DNA of 64,000 nt, from positions 27,652,001 to 27,716,000 of the forward strand of contig JBITNC010000002.1 of the NCBI GenBank assembly GCA_050084985.1, in the 5' to 3' direction. The DNA is from Nageia nagi (taxonomy: Eukaryota; Pinophyta). The notes below the pieces were generated by a model. The model saw nothing but the letters and a program-made list of their open reading frames with translations, had not been told where the DNA came from and searched no databases. The translations under genes and the position numbers were made by a program. Shown here in pieces: positions 57,965-64,000 of the stretch. Numbering within the stretch: the first letter of the stretch is position 1; each line of letters begins with the position of its first letter.

Positions 57965-59915
57965 GACAAATAATGAAATAAAATAATTTAAGAGTATTGA
58001 TAAGTACAATGCCTATGAGGAATTGTACCTCTTTTTTGCTTGTATTGAACTCCTTCCATGAAATTTAAAAACCTATCAAGGTCTCTAGATCTAATAATTT
58101 TAGGAAAAGCATTCTTGTAGATCCCCAAAGTCATGAATTGCCCATTATTCTTTAACTTTAATGTCTTTAGAGGAGGAAATGGAATTTTTACAATATCCAC
58201 CAAGTATTGAATATTATGCTTCAATTATTGATAATCTTTTGTTAAATGCCATCTTTCTCCACGATAATTGCATAAATGATTATATCGATCAATAGGAACG
58301 AAATTTGAATCTTTTATTGGAGGAGTTTGTAAAATAAATAATTTCTTTTTGACTACATGAGTAAGCACTTCATCAATATCATCATAAATAAGAGTGAACT
58401 TTCTTGATTCTTTCTAATGTGGATTTAGCAACAAGAGACTAACAAAATGGACTCCAATCACATAACATAGATGCAATATAATGGAATAAACATACAAAAC
58501 AATATTCTTCACATTCATGAATTCACATTACTTCTCCAAGAGAATACAATAGATCATATAACAACCAAAAACCAAAGAAACCTTAAAAATGTCTTTATAA
58601 AAATAGAAATAAGCTAGATTGCACCCAAAATTGGCATGTGTATCCCTATTATAATAAGAAACCTTAATTTAAAATATCAAGACTCAAATTAATGTATAAC
58701 AAAATATATTAAAGTTATAACATTCAAAAAAGCCTAAAAAAATGAGAACCTAAAGTAAAAGCTAATTTTGGACCCTAGATGGAGGAATTAGGTACCAAAA
58801 ATATTTTTTTGGAGGGTTGACCTAATGAGGTTTTACTATGATGTAGAACAAACATATGGAACCACCTTTTAAATTTCAAGGTAAATGGAAAAAATGGTCA
58901 AAATTTATGGCTCTGATAAGGTGCATCACTTTCTTAGGTTGCTTACTAATTTTCTTGGCTTTATCTACATTTTCTATAATGGCTAGTTTTGCTTGAGGTT
59001 CTTCTTGCCTTACCTTTGGTAGAGTTTTAGGCCTTTTTAATCTCTTCCATTCTTCACATATTATCATAAACCTTCCTTTTTCTATGATATTATGAAGAAA
59101 AGTATATAATGAAAATTTTCTATAATCAAAATAAATTACCTTGTATTTTTGTTCAGTGATTGAATGAATGCTTCAAGCTTGTTCTCTCATCAAAGATAAT
59201 CATGCTAGCTAAATTTTTCTAAAATTTGATGAAATATGTAATGATTTTCCCTACTTTATTTTTTAATTGTATCAACTTGAAAAATGGAGTATATTTTGGG
59301 ATATATATCTTGAAAGCTTCAATAAATGGTTTCTTTTACATGTTGTGTAAAATATTGGATACTATCATTTTGAATATTATTAAACCATTTAAGAGCATTT
59401 TATTTCATTATTAAAAGAAATAACTTATCATGTAAATCATTGTTAAAAGATATAATATAAACTTCATATTCATAAATATGTATGTGTAAGATTGGATCTT
59501 CATGGTCTTTATATTTTGTAAAGTTCAAACTCTTTTTGGTATCTACCATAGTTTCTCTTGTTCTATGAAAAATGGATTTATATATTCTTCTTGGTGAGGT
59601 ATTTTATGTTTTTAAAGACATAAATTCATTAAATTTCTTGGTAATTTTTTCAATTTTTTGTTTGGAAACATCTTTCTCCTTTTGAACAACTTTATGTTGT
59701 TGCACATGTATTTCTAAAGTAATAAAGATATGTAAATATCCTTCCTTACAATATCCATCCTCTATTATCCATTGTATGATGATCCAAAATTTTTTATCCA
59801 ACTTAATAGATGGTAATTTCATCAATTTGTAATCATCACATCTACTTAATATGGTGGCCTTAATGTTATTTTCTCCTTTTGTCCATCCTAGAAGTGGTTG
59901 CATTGCTAGAGTAAT
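57965..59915 (-). pseudogene. Antisense gag-like gene, copy 2
   Basis: Second copy of the antisense gag, aligned with 30632-32050. It begins about 59915 (MQPLLGWTKGENNIKATILS), includes QWIIEDGYCKEG and KIEKITKKFNEFMSLK, and ends at 57988-58224 with KIPFPPLKTLKLKNNGQFMT. The capsid core between 59200 and 59500 is frameshifted. A 519-bp insertion (58416-58934) splits its 3' half. Confidence 0.68.
58416..58934 (-). mobile_element. 519-bp insertion, probable small LTR-retrotransposon fragment
   Basis: Absent from the matching place in copy 1 (near 31062). It is bounded by CTTTCT direct repeats at 58410-58415 and 58929-58934. Close to its right edge the plus strand reads GGCTCTGATA, the reverse complement of a Met-tRNA primer site, so it may be an LTR plus primer-site fragment of a miniature (TRIM-like) element in minus orientation. 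No coding sequence. Confidence 0.55.
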
Positions 59916-60821
59916 TTAGTGATGGAAGTATTCTTTCCAATCTTCTTGTGGACCTTTATTAGAATCACTATTTACTAATAATGGTACTTTATCTTTGCAA
60001 GAAAAGATATTTTCCATTTGATCATGATGTTGATAAAGTTTTTCTATAAATACTTTGTAAAAAAATACCTTATCATCAATAAATATGCATATGTAATAAC
60101 CATTATCCCAACCATTGAAATATTTATACTTGATTCTATTTTCTTGATTTATTCAATGAGGATAAGATTCCATGGATTTGCGAAGCATTTCTTTGCTATT
60201 CTTATGTTTAGTATAAATTTTAAAATAAACTTAGTCATCCTAACTTGAACCTTATAGTTCCTAGTCATAGATATCATCTTAGTCTTGTTGGAACAAATCT
60301 CCCAAGGTTGTTGGAGAAATAATGTCAATTCCAAGAAGAACTTGATCTTATGTTGCTAAAACTTCTTCTTTTGAGGGATTTTCATGGTTTATTTATTCAA
60401 CAACAATCTTAATTTTAATAGGAATCACAATGTTCATGTTTCAAGTAATATCAACACTAGGTATATGGTAATGTGAGGATTGGATCATCGATCAAGTCCT
60501 TATTTTTTTTGTAAAGATCTTATTTTTTAAAGATTGGGTTTTAATGTCATGGCATTTGGAATATATTTCTATGAATATGATGTATTGTTAATTTACTATA
60601 GGTCATTATTTTCTTCATGACTTCATTTTACAGGATATCAATATTTCATAAAGGAATTTGATAGTATTATGTTTTTCTTTATGAACCACACATCAACATT
60701 TCATAGTTTTCAATAAGTGCCTTAAAAATTTCCTCTTTATTTGATAATAAAGTAACAACTATCCTAATCTCCTTTGTTCCATGAGATGTATTCCTATTTG
60801 ATTTATGATCACTTTAAGCAA

Positions 60822-61596
60822 TGTTGAAACCTAATTTGGCACTCTTTTTTGGGTTAAACTAGTTATCATATGGTTACCTCACTATGTTATGATCAATATG
60901 AAATTATGTTATATATTAATTATAGGTTATGATCTGCATAATCTATTTATCATGTATAATTATCTTATTTTATGTAAGGCATTACCAAAGTTGATATGAG
61001 TATGCGAAGGTACATTCAAGTAATCTTTTAATCCTATAAATAGAGAAATATATATGCATGTGAAGAATATCAATGTCTTATCTTCATAGGAATATGTATA
61101 TATCTCAAGAATTTATCTATATATCTAGATATTGCCTACTGATATTAGAATATGTTATACTCAAGAGTTATCCATCACTACTTTGCGATACAAATCGAGT
61201 CTTGATTCATTGATCATTAGAATTGGAGTTGATTCACTACAATATCAAACAAATCTTAGCATCAATGCTAGATTATAGAGAATCTAAATGCTAATGCTAT
61301 GGGATAGAGGCATATTTGATCTTTGTACTTGCACTTAGATTATTCTTGAGGATACAATCAAGTCTACATTTCTACTCAAGGGTCAACAAGGTAGTATTTA
61401 TCATTTTTTTCTTACACGTTGTCAAGTTATTTTATTTGAATACTTCATTGTTAACTTATTTATCATTATTGTTATATTACTTTATTTCCATTAATTTCTT
61501 AGTATTGTAGGTAATTAAGTTCCTTTATTCATTTATTAAGTAGATATTCATTTGCATAACCTTTAACATAGTTAAGGTTACATTTTATTATCTACA
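60822..61596 (+). promoter_or_regulatory. Gypsy LTR, copy 2, with TATA box
   Basis: Matches 33008-33786 from TGTTGAAACC to TCTACA, and holds TATAAATAG at 61035-61043. TGGTGAATGTGAC follows, as the likely primer site. The TATA orientation supports transcription of the sense gag-pol downstream. Confidence 0.6.
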
Positions 61597-62398
61597 TTTT
61601 GGTGAATGTGACTTTTTTATTTTTTTATTAATATTTTATAAATATTAAACTAGGATTTTAGATGAATTTAATTATCAAATTTTATCATTGTGAAAATAAT
61701 GGTAGGTTTTAATAACATGGATTATTTTTTTCAAAACCTTCACCACCATAATTAAGAAGAGTAGTGATAGAGTTGACATATAACAACCATATAAAACTAT
61801 GGAAGACATGCTCAAGTTATTTATCAATCAATATCACATATAGGAAAGGAGCAATTTTGATCACAAAGTGATGATATTCAAAATACTTTACTTACTTCAG
61901 AAAAAGAGATGTAACTTGATAAATTTAATGGTGAAGGAGATACCAATATTCATCTACAAGGATTTGAGTATTTAATGAAACTCAAATGTGAATTCAATAA
62001 TAATTTGAAGGTTAAGTAGTTCCCCCTTTAGTATTATTGATGAAGTGCGTAACTAGTTTTATACATTAGACCCTAGTTTAGTTGCTTCACATAATCAACT
62101 GAGAATATTATTTAGAACATATTTCAAGTGCAATGTGCAACAAGATACTATATTGATAGGCTTGATGAATTGCAAGAAATGACCCAATGAAAGTTTGGAA
62201 ATATTTGTATCACAATATTAGGAAATATGAAGATCAATAGATTATTTCATTACTAAAAAATACATTGTATAAGGTTTTTTTTATAAAGAATCAATCCTAT
62301 TCTCAAGTGTGTTGTAATTGACTACATGTAGCAACTATTCATAGAAATTACCCATACACTCATTAAAAAAGAAAAGGCCATGGTAGAATCTGGATAGC

Positions 62399-62447
<49 letters not shown>

Positions 62448-64000
62448 AATAAGGATTTCTCAAATATATTTTTTCCAATCAATACTATGCCTCCTCAAGA
62501 TTATAAAAGATTAAAAAATTTCATTAAGCTTCCTACTTACCCTCGAAAAATGTTTGATAATTTTATAGAAAAGGGTATAATAGGAAAAATCCAAGGGAAA
62601 GAATTTAAACATGAGGAATAAAACCATAAATGGTACAAGCATGAATCATTTTATATTTACCACAAAGTGATAAGCCATTACACTAATAATTGCTTGGATC
62701 TTAAGAAATTATTACAAGAGCTTCTTGACAAGAATATAATTGAGTATAAAAATGAAAAAAATGATCAAGTTTATTATAAATCAAGATATTTATCAATTGA
62801 TAAACATGGTTATCCATGAAGAAGAAGACTCATCATCCATGGAAGAATGCAATGTTGCTACATAACGAAAAAATAAATGTATTCCTAATCCAACCTCAAT
62901 TCCATCATCAAGTAAATTCTATTCCACTCTTACTTATGATAAACTTAAATTTGATTGTGTTACACAATTAAAGAATAACTCTATAAAAATTAGCATGTAA
63001 AAATGAATTATAACCTATGATCAACATGAGAAGGCTTTCTTTAAGTCATTAGATGGAGAATTGGTTGATGATAACATTCTTGTAAGTACATATGAATATA
63101 TTTTTGATTCTTTTAAATAGGAAAATATGGTACAATTTGATGATGATGAGTTACCTATATAAGATATCATAGATTGTAGCTTAGCACTTAATATTAAAGT
63201 CAACATCTATGATAAACTACAAAGGAAGCACTTGATGATATATGATTTGGCCTAAATATTTTCTCACAAAAATTCCTACAATATTTTGATGAGAAGCTTA
63301 TAAAAAATATTGGAAAATCAAAGGTACCAATTAAGGGAATTTATAATGTTGAGAAAAAGCACATAGGCTTCATACATCTTTGAATTAAAGTATAGCCTAA
63401 GACTATAGAAACTAAAGTTTATATGATGGAAAATAAACTACCTTATAATATTTATTAGGAAGACCACATATTCATTCCATAGGTGTAGTTTTATCTACTC
63501 TTCATAGATGTTTAAAATTGAAACATGAAGAACATAATAATATAGTATACACTAAGGATAATCCCAAAAGCATGATTGGGAGAGTGGGCTACTTTCATTC
63601 TATATAATAACATCAAGAAAAAAGAAAATTCCAAAGATAAAATGAAAGAATATGATATAGATGACACAAATATAGGATTATACAAATTTAAAGATGAATA
63701 TATCATTCATTATATAAGGGAAAATGGACAACCTAATAATTAGGAGAGCTAGTGCCAATGTTCACCACATAACAAACATTATTGTACATGTATGACTAAG
63801 AAAGAAAATGAGTTCAAGAAATTCTCTATAATGAAGATACTTAATCCTTTGAATCTAAGATAAATAGTTCTATTACAAAATAAGAATATGAAGCTTAAGG
63901 GTAAGCAACAAATAAATAAATGACCAATAAATGACATGCCAAAGTATGTAATGATATGGTATTAAATACTCTTTTGTTGTTAATTATTATATCTTTGTGA
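61597..64000 (+). mobile_element. 5' part of a further gypsy unit (continues beyond window)
   Basis: Follows the second LTR and repeats the organisation of 33787-35745. It holds sense gag (about 61900-62870, with W/FYTLDPSLVAS and QLRILFRTYFKCNVQ), the acidic tail, and protease-region remnants to about 63470 (MMENKLPYNI). Past 63480 it also matches the sequence that follows element D at 50207. It has a (TA)21 run at 62403-62444. Heavily mutated. Confidence 0.7.
62403..62444. repeat. (TA)21 microsatellite
   Basis: An uninterrupted TA run in the gag region of the last gypsy unit. The homologous place in the first unit (near 34660) has no such run. Confidence 0.95.

Larger units (their letters stand above)
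33787..60821 (+). mobile_element. Ty3/gypsy (Tat/Ogre-like) internal region, with three nested insertions
   Basis: Contents in order: sense gag (33930-35140), protease remnant (35400-35745), copia insertion (35751-50201), reverse transcriptase and RNase H (50202-52100), integrase (52440-53113), CACTA insertion (53114-54026), integrase C-terminus (54027-54500), a long non-coding 3' region, then antisense gag (57965-59915). Without insertions the unit, counted LTR start to LTR start, is about 11.9 kb, in the range of large Tat/Ogre elements. Removing each insertion and one target copy reconnects the gypsy protein blocks, which supports every boundary. Confidence 0.75.

Overview
This is nuclear DNA from a land plant with a large, repeat-filled, AT-rich genome. 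Introns with GT/AG borders, Ty1/copia and Ty3/gypsy retrotransposons, CACTA and Mutator-like (MULE/SWIM) DNA transposons and pentatricopeptide-repeat (PPR) fragments are all eukaryotic plant features. The old, deeply nested elements and the style of the SWIM-MULE and PPR sequences make a gymnosperm my best guess, but that is inference. I see no intact host gene, no tRNA or rRNA gene and no CRISPR array. Most short open frames here are chance frames or pieces of decayed transposons.

Layout. 1-2250: AT-rich, nothing recognised. About 2251-5452: a non-coding copia-family relic on the minus strand. 6540-24900: one decayed SWIM-MULE transposase gene (minus strand) split into three pieces by two later insertions. 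The first is a complete copia element (A, 7822-16685). The second is a complete 7,120-bp CACTA element (16880-23999, ATA target duplication), which carries at least eight exons, with introns, of a host methionyl-tRNA synthetase (MetRS) gene. 25480-26520: PPR gene remnants around a 20-bp minisatellite, followed by a 28-bp minisatellite and a 352-bp inverted-repeat element. 28651-30631: less AT-rich sequence of unknown nature.

From 30632 to the end: a head-to-tail array of a large Ty3/gypsy (Tat/Ogre-like) family whose units appear to share LTRs (33008-33786 and 60822-61596). Each unit carries a sense gag-pol and a second, antisense gag-like ORF just upstream of the next LTR. The middle unit is broken by copia element D (35751-50201), which is itself broken by copia element C of the same family (36508-44859). 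It is also broken by a 913-bp CACTA element (53114-54026) that carries PPR gene fragments, and by a 519-bp insertion at 58416-58934.

The main biological story is transposon stratigraphy and repeated gene capture. Two unrelated-sized CACTA elements each carry pieces of a different host gene. In the larger one the captured MetRS exons lie in the same orientation as, and in a splice phase compatible with, the element's own intact C-terminal exons, so a chimeric transcript is conceivable.
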